The position numbers and the translations under genes were made by a program. Under the pieces are notes generated by a model, which saw only the letters and a program-made list of their open reading frames with translations, searched no databases and was not told where the DNA came from. DNA of 64,000 nt from an uncultured Verrucomicrobiae bacterium (GTDB lineage: Bacteria; Verrucomicrobiota; Verrucomicrobiia; Limisphaerales; AAA164-E04): positions 1 to 64,000 of the forward strand of contig CALSPN010000038.1 in the NCBI GenBank assembly GCA_943788245.1, read 5' to 3'. Of this stretch, positions 1 to 9,324 are shown piece by piece. Position 1 is the stretch's first letter, and each line of letters starts with the position of its first letter.

Positions 1-1133
1 GACATACGTCTTCATCCCGGGCACGCTTGTATGATTTTACAGCCTCATCCATTTTTCCAATGGCTTCAAATATACGCCCCTTTACAAAATGCAGTGATGC
101 AGGGAGCGCATCAATCGCTTCCGCTGCAGCGATTGATTGTAGCGCCAATTCGGCATTTTGCTCAGCATAAGCCTGACGCGCCTGATCGTAGTATTGTTTC
201 CATGACTTCCGTTGTTCGAGTGAGAGCTTCTCATTGAAGTCACTTTTGAACGGTGAGACATCTCTCAAGTTGTCTGAAGGGGTGATCAGCATGACATGCG
301 CACCCACCGATTCGGCCATATCGACCATTCTGAGGAGATTGAACCGGTAGTGCTCCATCGCACGTGCTTGAGCTTCTTTGTCTCTTGTGTAAACATTAGG
401 CCCAACCGAGTTATCCAAGAGCGCATCTACTTCCCCCTTGAGTAACCTGGAGGCTTTGGCATCTTCCTTTCCTGCTGAAGTCAGCGGCGAAACGGTTTTT
501 TTGATCAGGCTTGCCGACCTGAAATTTCTTGCCAACCGGGTTAAACCTTTCAGTGACCTTGGGACCTTGGGTACCTTGCTGTAGATGCGTTCTTCAAGGA
601 ATTCGTTATGCCCGGTATAAATGACAAAAATATCGGGTGCATATTGAATCAACTCTTCCATTAATTTGGCCACCCGATAACTTGCGTAACTGACGCCTCC
701 CGCATTGATCACTTCAAATTTCTGATCAGGCGCTAATTCCCCTAGATAAGCCCTCATCCAACCGTTAAAAGAAGTATCGTCCTTGTAAGGTCGCCCGAAG
801 GTCGTGGAACCTCCCATGGAAAAAATACGGATGATTCCCTTCTCCTTGATCAAAGGAAATTTTTGATCGTTGAACAACTGAAGGCGGTTTTTTTGCGGTT
901 TGGAGATAAACCTTTCCTTCCGTGGACCGAGTTTCGACAAACAGACTTGAGGTCGATTCAAAGCCGACATAAGGATCGGGCAAATAGGATTCAGGCTGAA
1001 TACCAATCAAGGCAAGTCCTGCTTCGAGCAAACCCAAAGCGAGTGCAACAGCTGTCAAGGAAAACAAAACACGCTTGAATACACTCAAGGAACCTTTGCT
1101 GGGCTGACCGGATGGAAGCTCTTGTTGATTCAT
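1..1133 (-). CDS. SGNH/GDSL-type hydrolase with C-terminal TPR-like region, frameshifted and cut by the window edge
   Basis: The reading frame opens at the ATG at 1131-1133 with an N-terminal membrane segment (about residues 18-40), so the protein is probably anchored with its enzyme domain outside the cytoplasm. The frame breaks at a run of seven T (888-894, A on the coding strand). Removing one base restores an uninterrupted frame to the left edge. That frame contains GGSTTFG, the block I nucleophile region of SGNH hydrolases, then IYTGHNEF, the usual block with the conserved Gly and Asn. A helical stretch rich in Ala and Tyr near the left edge resembles TPR repeats. The C-terminus lies outside the window. 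The substrate cannot be told from sequence; related proteins are esterases or acyl hydrolases. The break is more likely an extra base in the homopolymer than a dead gene. Confidence 0.75.
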
Positions 1134-1381
1134 TTTGTGATTGAAACATTATCAAAATACCTCGAAATCACCAAAAAAAACATATGGGGTCAGTCCCAAC
1201 TATCAATACTTTTGATTGTTTCATATTTCAACATCCCGTTTCCATCTCCGATAGAGCCCCCAGCATGGAAAAATCTTTGCAGAAACCCCTGCCTCATCTT
1301 TTTGAGATCGTTTGGAAGTATTTTATCGTTCCCTACCTTGCAAACCCGAAAGCAGAGTGACATGCTTCTCCTGACGAAATC

Positions 1382-1693
1382 ATGCAATTGAAACCAGAAC
1401 AACTCGATTTGATCGGAAACGAAGTAGCGATCAAGTGGAACGATGGATCAGAAAACTTTTTCAACATGGAACAACTCAGGGCCGCTTCTCCCAGTGCAGA
1501 AAATAAAGGAGAGCCTGATCTTTTTGGAAACATCCACGGAGCGTCAAGTCAAACTGAGTTCCCTGGAGTGAAGGTCATTGGCTGGACCCCGATTGGCGGC
1601 TACGCCATTAGATTTGATTTTAGTGACGGACACCGCACAGGTTTATACAGTTTCGACTACCTGAAGCGGCTCGCGAAAAATGGAGGCAACTGA
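1382..1693 (+). CDS. DUF971 domain protein (gamma-butyrobetaine hydroxylase-like N-terminal domain)
   Basis: A 103-residue protein made of one DUF971 domain. The recognisable features are the start with LKPEQLDLIGNEVAIKWNDG, the central GYAIRFDFSDGHRTGLYSF block and a short charged tail. In gamma-butyrobetaine hydroxylase this domain sits before the dioxygenase domain. Free-standing versions are common in bacteria and have been linked to iron-sulfur cluster handling, a role I cannot test here. The product is small and soluble with no signal peptide. It stands alone on the plus strand, converging with the NAD synthetase gene that ends 74 bases downstream. Confidence 0.85.
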   Translation: MQLKPEQLDLIGNEVAIKWNDGSENFFNMEQLRAASPSAENKGEPDLFGNIHGASSQTEFPGVKVIGWTPIGGYAIRFDFSDGHRTGLYSFDYLKRLAKNGGN

Positions 1694-1766
1694 AAATCAA
1701 ATCTTTGTCACTTTTCAAGCTTGGTCCTTTAACGCGACACACCCACCTTGATCCGGAAAAACCCAA

Positions 1767-3414
1767 TCAAAGCTTATCCCGATACCGCTGCGCTATAGGT
1801 ACGCGGCGCCCCATACCAAAAGCCCGCGTGGTCACTTTCAGTCCTGGCGCAGATTGCCGACGCTTGTATTCGTTCATATCAATGAGCCTGATGATCCTGG
1901 TGACAATGGCTTGATCATACCCCATTGAAACTATCTCGCCGGCAGAGCGGTGATCAACCACGTAAGCCTGAAGGATCGCATCAAGGATCTCGTAATCCGG
2001 CAGGCTATCCTGGTCTTTCTGGTCTGGACGTAATTCAGCAGAAGGTGGTTTTGTCAGCGTGCTCACGGGAATGACAACCTGGTGACGGTTAACCCATTCA
2101 GAAAGTCGATAAACCATGGTTTTGGGTAAGTCACTCAGCACTGCCAAGCCTCCGCACATGTCACCGTACAAGGTGCAGTAACCTACTGCCAATTCACTTT
2201 TATTTCCCGTCGTCAGTAGCAGCGAACCAAATTTATTGGACATTCCCATCAGTATCACGCCTCGGAGTCTCGCCTGCATATTTTCCTCAGCCACACCATC
2301 TTTCAACCCAAGGAAGACGGGACTCAAGGATTGTTTGATCGATTCAAAGCCTGATTGAATGGGAATTTCATCATATTGGATACCTAGGTGAACGGCCAAT
2401 TCTCTTGCATCGTCCTTACTGCCTTGAGATGAAAATTCGGAAGGCATGGCAACACCTCTTACGTTTGAAGCGCCCAATGCATCCACGGCAATCACCGCCG
2501 TCAAAGCTGAATCAATCCCACCAGACAAACCCAGAAGCACAGATTTAAAACCACACTTCTCCACATAATCTTTCACTCCCAGACTGAGTGCCTTGAAGAT
2601 TTTTTCCTCATCTATCAGTGCATGATTCTTTTTTGCTTCGAGAGTGAAAACCGTGGGATTGACAATTAAATTCTGCGATTGAAACAATTTACCTTCAAGT
2701 TTGATATCTCCCTCAGCACCCACCACGAGAGAACCGCCATCAAACACCAATTCATCGTTGCCACCTACCATATTACAGTAAAGCAATGGGGGTCCCAAGA
2801 CGTTTTGCCTGACTTGAAAGCAAGGATTGACGCACTCGATTTTTTCCGAGGAACCATGGGGAAGCGGATACGTTGATCAAAAAGTCACAACCTTTTCTGG
2901 CAAGTTGCTCCAGTGGATTGGTCATGTAACGACCCGGAACCCCAAATTCCTCATCATTCCATGCATCTTCACATATTGTTACGCCCAGAGTGTGCTTTTT
3001 GAATACAATAGGCTCATTGGCAAGTGCGGGTTCAAAATATCGTTCCTCATCAAAAACATCATAAGTAGGTAGTAATGTTTTATGTCGGATGTCTTTTATG
3101 TTGCCTTCATGCAACAAGGCCACTGAATTGTATAATTCACGCCCTTCACCGGAGTCGTTGCGGGAAACAAAACCTACCAGCAATCCGGTCCCCGACGTTT
3201 GAGCAGCCAATCGCTGCAGTGCTGCGAGATTCTCATCGACAAATTTTGGCTTCAGAAGCAAATCCCGGGGAGGATAACCTGTGAGCATTAATTCAGGACA
3301 AACGACCAGATCAGCCCCTTCTTGAACACCCTCATGGTAAGCATCCAGTATTAATTGTGCATTGCCAGCGATGTCGCCTACCGTGGCATTCAGTTGAGCT
3401 AGAAGAAAATTCAT
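1767..3414 (-). CDS. nadE: Glutamine-dependent NAD+ synthetase, split by one frameshift
   Basis: Makes NAD from nicotinic acid adenine dinucleotide, ATP and glutamine, the last step of NAD synthesis. The N-terminal half is a nitrilase-type glutaminase with the Glu (CPELMLTGYPP), Lys (RHKTLLPTYDVFDE) and Cys (VTICEDAW) catalytic blocks. The C-terminal half is the synthetase with the ATP pyrophosphatase loop LSGGIDS and TTGNKSE. The two halves lie in different frames. Dropping one base from the five-G run at 2788-2792 joins them as RLGTPLLYCNMVGGNDE, a normal sequence for this linker. I take the start at the ATG 3412-3414 (MNFLLAQLNATVGD), where glutaminase homology begins, not the longer extension that runs into the upstream DUF192 gene. 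The joined length of about 548 residues is normal for the bacterial two-domain enzyme. Confidence 0.9.
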
Positions 3415-3448
3415 GGACTGTCCGGAACCCTTATCAAAAAAGAATCGA

Positions 3449-4006
3449 TCAACGACCAAAGAAGGTTTTTGCCAAGGGCCCTCGCTCGGTGACAATACGT
3501 GTCCCGACATGGATGCCGTTTTTTTCAAACCAACCTTGATTCATTTCCAGCACGAATTGAATGTTGTCTTTTTTGGATGGTATGCCCGCCTGATTGTGCG
3601 GCTCCATCTTATGAATCTCCAAAATCTTACCTTCGGAATCTATATACGCTCCTGACAGTGGGACAATCGTGTTCTTCATGTAGAAAGATGTCTGGTGCGG
3701 ACGTCCAAACACAAACAACATGCCTTCGTTTTCACCCATGGATTCTCGAAACATCATTCCTGTGGCAATTTCCGTAATGGATTTGGCTACTTCGGCTATG
3801 ACAGTTTTGTCAGCTAGATATAGCTTGAGGGTTGTCAGCTTTGATTGCGCGTGGTCCATATGGAGTACGCGTTCTGACGGTTCTGCCGCAGAGTCATCCG
3901 GGGCCGCGGTGGTCACCATAGTCCCCTGACCACAGCCGGCAGCTGAAAAGACAATTAATAACCAGAAAAAATAATACCACTTTCGAGTTTTCATGTGCTG
4001 GTCCAT
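3449..4006 (-). CDS. DUF192 family lipoprotein
   Basis: A 185-residue protein with a hydrophobic leader followed by AAGCG, a plausible lipobox with Cys about residue 25, then a low-complexity Ala/Asp/Ser linker and one DUF192 domain (about 55-175). The domain shows the family pattern of GMMFRESMGENEGMLFVF, FYMKNTIVPL and a C-terminal VLEMNQGWFEKNGIHVG. DUF192 proteins are small exported proteins of unknown biochemical role, common in archaea, cyanobacteria and the PVC group. It ends 34 bases before the NAD synthetase start on the same strand, so the two may be cotranscribed. The first ATG is used here; a second ATG four codons later is equally possible. Confidence 0.82.
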   Translation of the reverse strand: MDQHMKTRKWYYFFWLLIVFSAAGCGQGTMVTTAAPDDSAAEPSERVLHMDHAQSKLTTLKLYLADKTVIAEVAKSITEIATGMMFRESMGENEGMLFVFGRPHQTSFYMKNTIVPLSGAYIDSEGKILEIHKMEPHNQAGIPSKKDNIQFVLEMNQGWFEKNGIHVGTRIVTERGPLAKTFFGR

Positions 4007-4161
4007 TCATCTACGAAAACTTATATTTGTCAATTGCGGTGTGGCGCTGATTTGCCGTCATTCCTGACGTCAATCATCCATCCCGACAGAGAAGTGAAAA
4101 GTAAAATGAACTACGGGTGGAAGTGAAGGCTTTAAAAATGATTTACATGAAGATGCGTTAT

Positions 4162-4173
4162 ACTAACGTTAGT
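4162..4173. promoter_or_regulatory. Perfect 12-bp palindrome upstream of the membrane-protein gene
   Basis: ACTAACGTTAGT is its own reverse complement. It overlaps a TATACT sequence that could serve as a -10 element and lies 36 bases before the ATG at 4210, with an AGAGGG ribosome site between. A short palindrome on a promoter is a typical operator layout, but no regulator is known and one 12-mer could be chance. Confidence 0.3.
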
Positions 4174-4209
4174 TTATGAGTGCGTATAAAATTTTAAGAG
4201 GGATCCACA

Positions 4210-4869
4210 ATGAGCAGTGAAGGCCGTTCCTATTTAAAATACATGGCCATTGGATTCTTTGGCACATTCCTTGTTTTAATTGTAATCGGCCTGGCAATTG
4301 TCTTTGGGGGCAAATACGCATTGGACTATGCAATGGAACAATTCGCTGATGAAAATCCTACGGCTTTTTCGGAGTCGACCTTGAGCCCTGAAGAGTCCGC
4401 AATCTTGAAGGAAAAATTTGATTCTTTTTTCACCGGACAAGGAGGCGACCTTTCTCTTGCAATGAATAGTGACGAAATCAACCACCTCATAGCCAATCAC
4501 CCTGAATTCACGGATTTTAAGGACAAGGTTCGCTTTAAGATTGAGGGTAGTCAAATGAAGACCCAGTTAAGCTTGCCGATGGATGATTTCAAAAAAATGT
4601 ACCCTGACGTTCCTCAAGGTATGTTGCAGGGAAAATATATCAACGCAGACGCTGTCATTGATTTCCGCTCCACGGGTAAGTCAGTGGGTGCTTATGTTAA
4701 AAGCATGACTATCAAAAACAAACAAGTACCCGCAAGCCTCCTGTCCAATATTCAGGACCGAAATTTACTCGAAGCAGGCCCATTAGCAAATCGATTCAAA
4801 AATATAGGAGATATCAAAATCCAAAACGGGAACATCATTTTCACAAAATCCGGCGGCAATGCGCGGTAG
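4210..4869 (+). CDS. Membrane-anchored protein of unknown function, first of a tandem paralogous pair
   Basis: I do not recognise a named family. The 219-residue protein has a short cytoplasmic start, one strong membrane segment (about residues 10-38, with GFFGTFLVLIVIGLAIVFGG) and an extracytoplasmic part of mixed helix and strand. The next plus-strand gene at 5248 has the same plan: membrane segment, a LSPEES or LSDDEI stretch, a Leu/Asn/His motif (NHLIANHPEF here, NTLLEHSPRF there), an F-T-or-K-I-E-S/G stretch, GKYINADAVIDF here versus GRYLIADIRVTA there, and a closing MTIKNKQVP versus MTVKGKDLP. They are therefore duplicates of one gene. The start is well supported by AGAGGG upstream. A sensory or envelope role is possible but not shown. 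Confidence 0.75.
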   Translation: MSSEGRSYLKYMAIGFFGTFLVLIVIGLAIVFGGKYALDYAMEQFADENPTAFSESTLSPEESAILKEKFDSFFTGQGGDLSLAMNSDEINHLIANHPEFTDFKDKVRFKIEGSQMKTQLSLPMDDFKKMYPDVPQGMLQGKYINADAVIDFRSTGKSVGAYVKSMTIKNKQVPASLLSNIQDRNLLEAGPLANRFKNIGDIKIQNGNIIFTKSGGNAR

Positions 4870-5247
4870 GGGATGCAAAGTAGGAGCCTGGCTGTTTCGA
4901 CCTTGCTGCATACTCATTCATTCGGTAGGGAAGGATTTCTAAACATGTCTTGCAATCAGCCCATTCCCCTCCAGAGAATCTGCTTCGGCCTGTCGTTGAG
5001 GCAACGGCCTGAGATAGGCTGTTTTATGAATGAGTTCAAAAGTGTGGCCTTGTAGTCGGCTGAGTCGATTAGCCATGGGGCCAAAAAACCCGTTTGTTCC
5101 CTCAATCTGAATCATAAGCATTGCCTGCTCACGAAACCATTTTCACATGAGCCACTCACACTTCAATGGCAAAAAGAGATTGCATTAATTTGCAGGAAAA
5201 CCATAGATTCTTTTGCTTACCCAGTCTACTTGGAACCCAGCAACATC
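4870..5247. other. Spacer between the two paralogous membrane-protein genes
   Basis: About 380 bases without a convincing gene on either strand. The short open frames here have no recognisable content and use poor starts. I see no clear terminator or strong promoter. The second paralogue may have its own promoter in this spacer given the distance. Confidence 0.5.
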
Positions 5248-5958
5248 ATGAATAACAAAAAGAGCCACTCAAAATTAGGATGTATGGGTTTTGGCTGTCT
5301 AGGAGTCATATGCGCCTTGATTCTGGCTGGTGTATTGCTCTTTTTTGGTGCAAAGCTGGCCGCAAACTACGCCGTAAAAGGGATGACCGATGACCAGCCA
5401 GCCTTTTACGAACCAAGCAGTCTCAGCGATGATGAAATCGCAAGGCTTCTTAATGATTGCGAAAAATTTCTCACAAGGGCCGAACTCGGGATTCCCACAG
5501 AACCATTCGAACTGGAAACCCCTGAACTCAATACTTTGTTAGAGCACTCACCTCGATTTACCAGCGTCAAAGAAATGATCCGCTTCACCATAGAAAGTGA
5601 CATTTTAAGTGGTATCGCCAGCATACCAACGGCACTTTTGAAAGACGTCCATCCCGTTTTAGAAAAAATTGATGCTCTGGGTGGCAGATACCTGATTGCA
5701 GATATAAGAGTGACCGCCAAGATCAGTGGGGGAAAGTTGGGACTCTACCTCAAGGAGATGACCGTTAAGGGCAAAGATCTACCGGACTATATGAAGCCAA
5801 CACTCATCGATCAAAACGTACTTCGTGAGGACATATTCGGCAGCGAATTCGCAAGCGTATTCAAACACATTCGCTCATTCACCGTGCAAGAGAGCAAAGT
5901 TATCCTGATAGGTTCTGGCGGAACGATCGATGAGCTCATGAATAGCCGTGAGAACTAG
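5248..5958 (+). CDS. Membrane-anchored protein of unknown function, second of the tandem pair
   Basis: Paralogue of the gene at 4210 (see there for shared motifs). The ATG at 5248 is chosen over the TTG at 5230, giving about 236 residues. It begins with a lysine-rich stretch and a Gly/Cys-containing hydrophobic segment (LGCMGFGCLGVICALILAG) that forms a single membrane anchor. The outer part is about 190 residues and carries FTIESDILSG, GGRYLIADIR and YLKEMTVKGKDLP. No catalytic motif or metal site is visible. Divergence between the copies is considerable, so the duplication is old and both copies are probably kept for separate uses. The gene converges with the DsrE-fold pair, whose last stop lies 11 bases away. 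Confidence 0.72.
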   Translation: MNNKKSHSKLGCMGFGCLGVICALILAGVLLFFGAKLAANYAVKGMTDDQPAFYEPSSLSDDEIARLLNDCEKFLTRAELGIPTEPFELETPELNTLLEHSPRFTSVKEMIRFTIESDILSGIASIPTALLKDVHPVLEKIDALGGRYLIADIRVTAKISGGKLGLYLKEMTVKGKDLPDYMKPTLIDQNVLREDIFGSEFASVFKHIRSFTVQESKVILIGSGGTIDELMNSREN

Positions 5959-5969
5959 ATTACTGTCCA

Positions 5970-6362
5970 TTAGCTTGGGATTCCGAAGTAAAAAACATGC
6001 GATTGCAGGATTCCCATCTGAAGCCATTCACTGGCACTCAATGCCCTCTCAGGGAAACCGACCGTACCGTCGACCTGAGACTTTGAAAGATAGTACCATT
6101 TTCCTGGCAGCTGGCTCCACTGCTTCAATATGGGGTGACAGAATACTTCCGCTGAGCGTGGATCCCCTGATACATCCCTAATAAATCCTAGCGCATCTTC
6201 GCAAAATCCGATGCTTAGGTTCCATCTTGAATCAGCAGCCAGAACAAGTGCGCACCGCATCCCCTCCAACGATGCTTCATCGTTTCTCGGATCTCCTGAA
6301 ATGACAACAAGGCATCGGGGAATTGGATCAGGTCGGTGATCTGTTGAAGTATGCTGGCTCAT
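5970..6362 (-). CDS. DsrE/DsrF-like (TusC-type) small protein
   Basis: A 130-residue protein whose front part, LVVISGDPRNDEASLEGMRCALVLA, has the look of TusC/DsrF proteins (a short strand, then PRN and an EG-(L/M)R helix), followed by NLSIGFCEDALGFI with a central Cys. The C-terminal 50 residues are less familiar. DsrE-fold proteins handle sulfur by cysteine persulfide relay or act as structural partners. It starts 8 bases after the stop of another DsrE-fold gene on the same strand, so the two very likely form a heteromeric pair. Which sulfur pathway they serve is not clear; no dsrH or tusA is seen next to them. Confidence 0.6.
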   Translation of the reverse strand: MSQHTSTDHRPDPIPRCLVVISGDPRNDEASLEGMRCALVLAADSRWNLSIGFCEDALGFIRDVSGDPRSAEVFCHPILKQWSQLPGKWYYLSKSQVDGTVGFPERALSASEWLQMGILQSHVFYFGIPS

Positions 6363-6370
6363 TGTAAATG

Positions 6371-6712
6371 TTAATTAAATAAAAACATCCTATTTGAATG
6401 CAGCATTATGTCTGACATCATTGTCAAACCAGATGGGACCATCGAATCCGGGCATTCGATCCCTCTTTTATCCAAAGCAAGAGCACACACACAAACCTTG
6501 GCTCCAAGTTTTTGGAGGGATTGAAAACTGTTCCCCCTGAGATCTTCGACAGCAGCATCCAGTAAGTAAACGTACACAGCCGCCCCTGAACACAGCGCTT
6601 CGCGTATCAGTGATGTCCCTCTCTTGAAAGCATTGGAATCAGGAGGAGACTTGATCACAAAGCCAATGGATTCCTCATTATTGAACTTCGTTTCTATAAT
6701 GGTGTGGAGCAT
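6371..6712 (-). CDS. DsrE family protein
   Basis: A 113-residue protein with the DsrE/TusD pattern: IGFVIKSPPDSNAFKRGTSLIREAL at the start, VYVYLLDAAVEDL in the middle, a Cys pair in KVCVCALALDKRGI where TusD/DsrE keeps its active Cys, and a C-terminal GLTMMSDIMLHSNRMFLF. The family takes part in sulfur transfer, as in tRNA thiolation (TusBCD) or dissimilatory sulfur oxidation. It lies 34 bases downstream of the 8-oxoguanine glycosylase and 8 bases upstream of the TusC-like gene, at the end of a long minus-strand run. Whether this pair thiolates tRNA cannot be said. Confidence 0.72.
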   Translation of the reverse strand: MLHTIIETKFNNEESIGFVIKSPPDSNAFKRGTSLIREALCSGAAVYVYLLDAAVEDLRGNSFQSLQKLGAKVCVCALALDKRGIECPDSMVPSGLTMMSDIMLHSNRMFLFN

Positions 6713-6746
6713 GACCTGAATGATTGCTTACCTTGAAAATGATGAG

Positions 6747-7652
6747 TCACTTACCAAACGGACTGCTCGCAACCAGGGCCGCCCAATCCGTTTTTGATAG
6801 GCTACGAATATAATCAAATAAATACTGCTGTGCAAACCCGGCATTGTTACCGAAATAGCCGTCAACAAACTGGCGCATCTCACGGTGTGAAACCTTCTTG
6901 CCACCTAAATAATAGTCCTGCAGCACTCTCTGAACCCAAACATCAATAGGGAATGCACGTGAAAAACCATAAGCAAAAAGTAACACACAATCTGCTATCT
7001 TTGGGCCTACTCCAGGCAACGATGTCAGGCTCTCTCTTGCTTCGTCCAGAGAAAGTAATCTCACCGCTTCAAGATCGAAACGCCCTGATTCAATTTCCTG
7101 TGCGCATCGGTAGATATACTTGGCCCTGAAACCAGCTTTACATTTCCTTACGGCCGACTCCCCTGCTCTTACAATGTCTTGTGGCTCAGGAAAGGTGTAG
7201 ACAATTCGATTAATGTCTGGACATGAAATGGACGCTCCCAATTGAAAGGACATCAGTCGGACAATTTCCTTGATTTGAGTGATCTGCTTGGTTGATGAAA
7301 GGATGAATGAAGCCAGACAAAGCCAAGGGTCCTGTCTGAGCAATCTCAACCCCAAACAACGATCAAGCGCTTTTTCCGTTAAGGAATCCTTTGGAAACGT
7401 GTGAAGGACGGATGAAACATCAATGTGACACTGAAAATAATCAGCAACTTGAGAGAGAGCATCCGTTTCTGTTGAGTTTGTCTCGAAGACTATCTCAGAA
7501 GAAGAGACTTGCTTCACTTCTACATAAAAACCACGCCAAGCCGTTTCCCAGGAACTTTCGCCGGATGGGAACCAGTGAAAAGCCTGCCCGGACTCAATCG
7601 TTCTTTTCAGATCATATGAATCTTCGAATTGGACCCGTCGCTGCGTAATCAC
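6747..7652 (-). CDS. ogg: 8-oxoguanine DNA glycosylase (OGG1-like), HhH-GPD superfamily
   Basis: Removes 8-oxoguanine from DNA and can nick the strand by its lyase activity. The 301-residue protein has the OGG1-type N-terminal beta domain (about 1-105, with GQAFHWFP and WRGFYVEV), then the helix-hairpin-helix domain. LPGVGPKIADC holds the catalytic Lys near residue 218, and FPIDVWVQ holds the catalytic Asp near 237. LRQDPWLCLASFILSS matches the region that closes over the damaged base. The start is GTG at 7650-7652, two bases after the apt stop, so the two genes are translated from one message. Prokaryotic OGG1-type enzymes with the beta domain are less common than MutM and occur in PVC bacteria and clostridia. 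Confidence 0.88.
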   Translation of the reverse strand: MITQRRVQFEDSYDLKRTIESGQAFHWFPSGESSWETAWRGFYVEVKQVSSSEIVFETNSTETDALSQVADYFQCHIDVSSVLHTFPKDSLTEKALDRCLGLRLLRQDPWLCLASFILSSTKQITQIKEIVRLMSFQLGASISCPDINRIVYTFPEPQDIVRAGESAVRKCKAGFRAKYIYRCAQEIESGRFDLEAVRLLSLDEARESLTSLPGVGPKIADCVLLFAYGFSRAFPIDVWVQRVLQDYYLGGKKVSHREMRQFVDGYFGNNAGFAQQYLFDYIRSLSKTDWAALVASSPFGK

Positions 7653-7654
7653 CT

Positions 7655-8182
7655 TCAGTAAGTAATGATCGAACGGATTGGAGTCTTCCCAAGTAGATCC
7701 CGTCCCTTCAAGAATTCCAATTCGATCAAAAAGGCTGCCTCAACCAAGTGAACTTCCAATTTGCTTAGAAGATTCAATGCAGCGGCGGCGGTTCCACCTG
7801 TGGCCAGTAAATCGTCAACCAACAGCGTTCGACTCCCTTTTGCGATCGCATCGGTATGGATGGCTAGAGTGTTCGATCCGTATTCCAGATCATAACTTTC
7901 TTCGTGCGTATCAGAAGGCAACTTGCCCTGCTTTCGCACAGGAACAAATCCGGCCTTCAAATGTAAGGCGGCTGCAGCTGCAAAGATAAAGCCTCGCGCA
8001 TCCACACCAACCACAACATCAATATCACCGGGTTGGAAAGGTGCTGTCAAATGATCAATGGCACCTTGAAAGAGCTTGGGGGAAGCAAGAACAGGTGTGA
8101 TATCTTTGAACTGTATTCCGGGCTTCGGGAAATCAGGTACGTTACGAATACACTCCGTTAGATCTTGAATTGAAACGCTCAT
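7655..8182 (-). CDS. apt: Adenine phosphoribosyltransferase
   Basis: Converts adenine and PRPP to AMP in purine salvage. The 175-residue length is normal. The sequence shows the family start IRNVPDFPKPGIQFKDITP, the VGVDARGFIFAAA strand-loop, FVPVRKQGKLP, the EYG motif and the PRPP-binding loop LLVDDLLATGGTAAA. It lies 18 bases after the sigma factor gene and abuts the glycosylase gene, inside a minus-strand operon. Confidence 0.95.
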   Translation of the reverse strand: MSVSIQDLTECIRNVPDFPKPGIQFKDITPVLASPKLFQGAIDHLTAPFQPGDIDVVVGVDARGFIFAAAAALHLKAGFVPVRKQGKLPSDTHEESYDLEYGSNTLAIHTDAIAKGSRTLLVDDLLATGGTAAAALNLLSKLEVHLVEAAFLIELEFLKGRDLLGKTPIRSIITY

Positions 8183-8200
8183 GGATGAGGTGATCTCAGG

Positions 8201-9262
8201 TTACTTTTGAACAGATTCAAGGTGTTCAATCATCTTACGCATTTTGGAAAGTGCCAGATTTTGAATCTGCCTCACGCGTTCCCGAGTCACGCCAAAATGC
8301 TCCCCAACTTCCTCAAGAGTGCGTTCTAATCCACCATCCAGTCCGAACCGATACTCCAGAATAGTGGCTTCGCGATGGGGCAGGGTCTTGACCAGATCAT
8401 GCAACATGTCAGTGACCGTTTTGTCTTCGAGGTGCTTGTAGGGATTCTGCGCCTTTTCATCACTGATAATTTCAGCAAATGTGCTGTGATCATCACCAAT
8501 GGGAGAATCCAGCGAAGCGGGGCGAATAGCGGCTCTTCGCAGCCTGGCAACGCGCGCAGGATCCATCTCCAATTCTTCAGCCAGCTCTTCATCGGTAGGT
8601 TCCCTGCCGATGGCTTCCTGAAGTTTCAATGCCGTTCGCTTGAGTTTTGATATCTTGTCAACCAAGTGAACTGGCAGTCGAATCGTTTTCGCCTGATTGG
8701 CAAGTGATCGTTTGATCGATTGCTTGATCCACCAAGCGCTGTACGTGGACAACTTGCTTCCTTTGGTCGGATCAAATCTTTCAACCGCCTTCATCAGACC
8801 AATGTTGCCTTCATTGATTAAATCCAACAAAGGCAAGCCAAGACCTTCGTAGTCATGCGCTATTTTAACCACTAACCTGAGATTTGCCTTGATCATTTGA
8901 TCACGAGCTTCGGCATCTCCTTTTTGAATACGCAGGGCAAGTTCAATTTCCTCATGAGGTTTGAGTAATGCGACTTGTCCGATTTCTCTCAAGTAGAGCT
9001 TGAATGCGGTGTCACCGTCATAACGCTCCCGCGAGCGAGACGCGGATTCTTCGGTAGCAGATGAGTCTCGAGGAACGGAGGTTTTTTGAAAATTATCCTT
9101 ATCATCTCCAACCTCAAGCTCAGAAAATTCTTCTTCAGCATCCTCTCTGAATGCTGAGGTGACATCTGTCTCGTCACTCAGTACGGCATGATCCTGATCT
9201 AGAGAAGCATTGTCCTCTTGATCTTGGGAACAGGGATCGGAGATGGGTTTACCAGTTGACAT
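8201..9262 (-). CDS. rpoD: RNA polymerase sigma factor of the RpoD/SigA (sigma-70) family
   Basis: Directs RNA polymerase to promoters. From the ATG at 9260-9262 the protein has about 353 residues: an acidic, poorly conserved first 90 residues, region 1.2 (DTAFKLYLREIGQVALL), region 2 with NLRLVVKIAHDYEGLGLPLLDLINEGN and the WWIKQSI promoter-melting helix, region 3, and region 4 with the helix-turn-helix TLEEVGEHFGVTRERVRQI. There is no long region 1.1 or non-conserved insert, so it is shorter than a usual principal factor. It could be the housekeeping factor in a compact form or a group 2 (RpoS-like) factor. The longer upstream frame is ignored because its residues are not sigma-like. The upstream gene ends 62 bases before. 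Confidence 0.85.
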   Translation of the reverse strand: MSTGKPISDPCSQDQEDNASLDQDHAVLSDETDVTSAFREDAEEEFSELEVGDDKDNFQKTSVPRDSSATEESASRSRERYDGDTAFKLYLREIGQVALLKPHEEIELALRIQKGDAEARDQMIKANLRLVVKIAHDYEGLGLPLLDLINEGNIGLMKAVERFDPTKGSKLSTYSAWWIKQSIKRSLANQAKTIRLPVHLVDKISKLKRTALKLQEAIGREPTDEELAEELEMDPARVARLRRAAIRPASLDSPIGDDHSTFAEIISDEKAQNPYKHLEDKTVTDMLHDLVKTLPHREATILEYRFGLDGGLERTLEEVGEHFGVTRERVRQIQNLALSKMRKMIEHLESVQK

Positions 9263-9324
9263 CAGTGATTGTTGTATCGTTAAGAAATTTGCATCTTCGT
9301 TCAAGTAAATAAACCTACTAAAAG

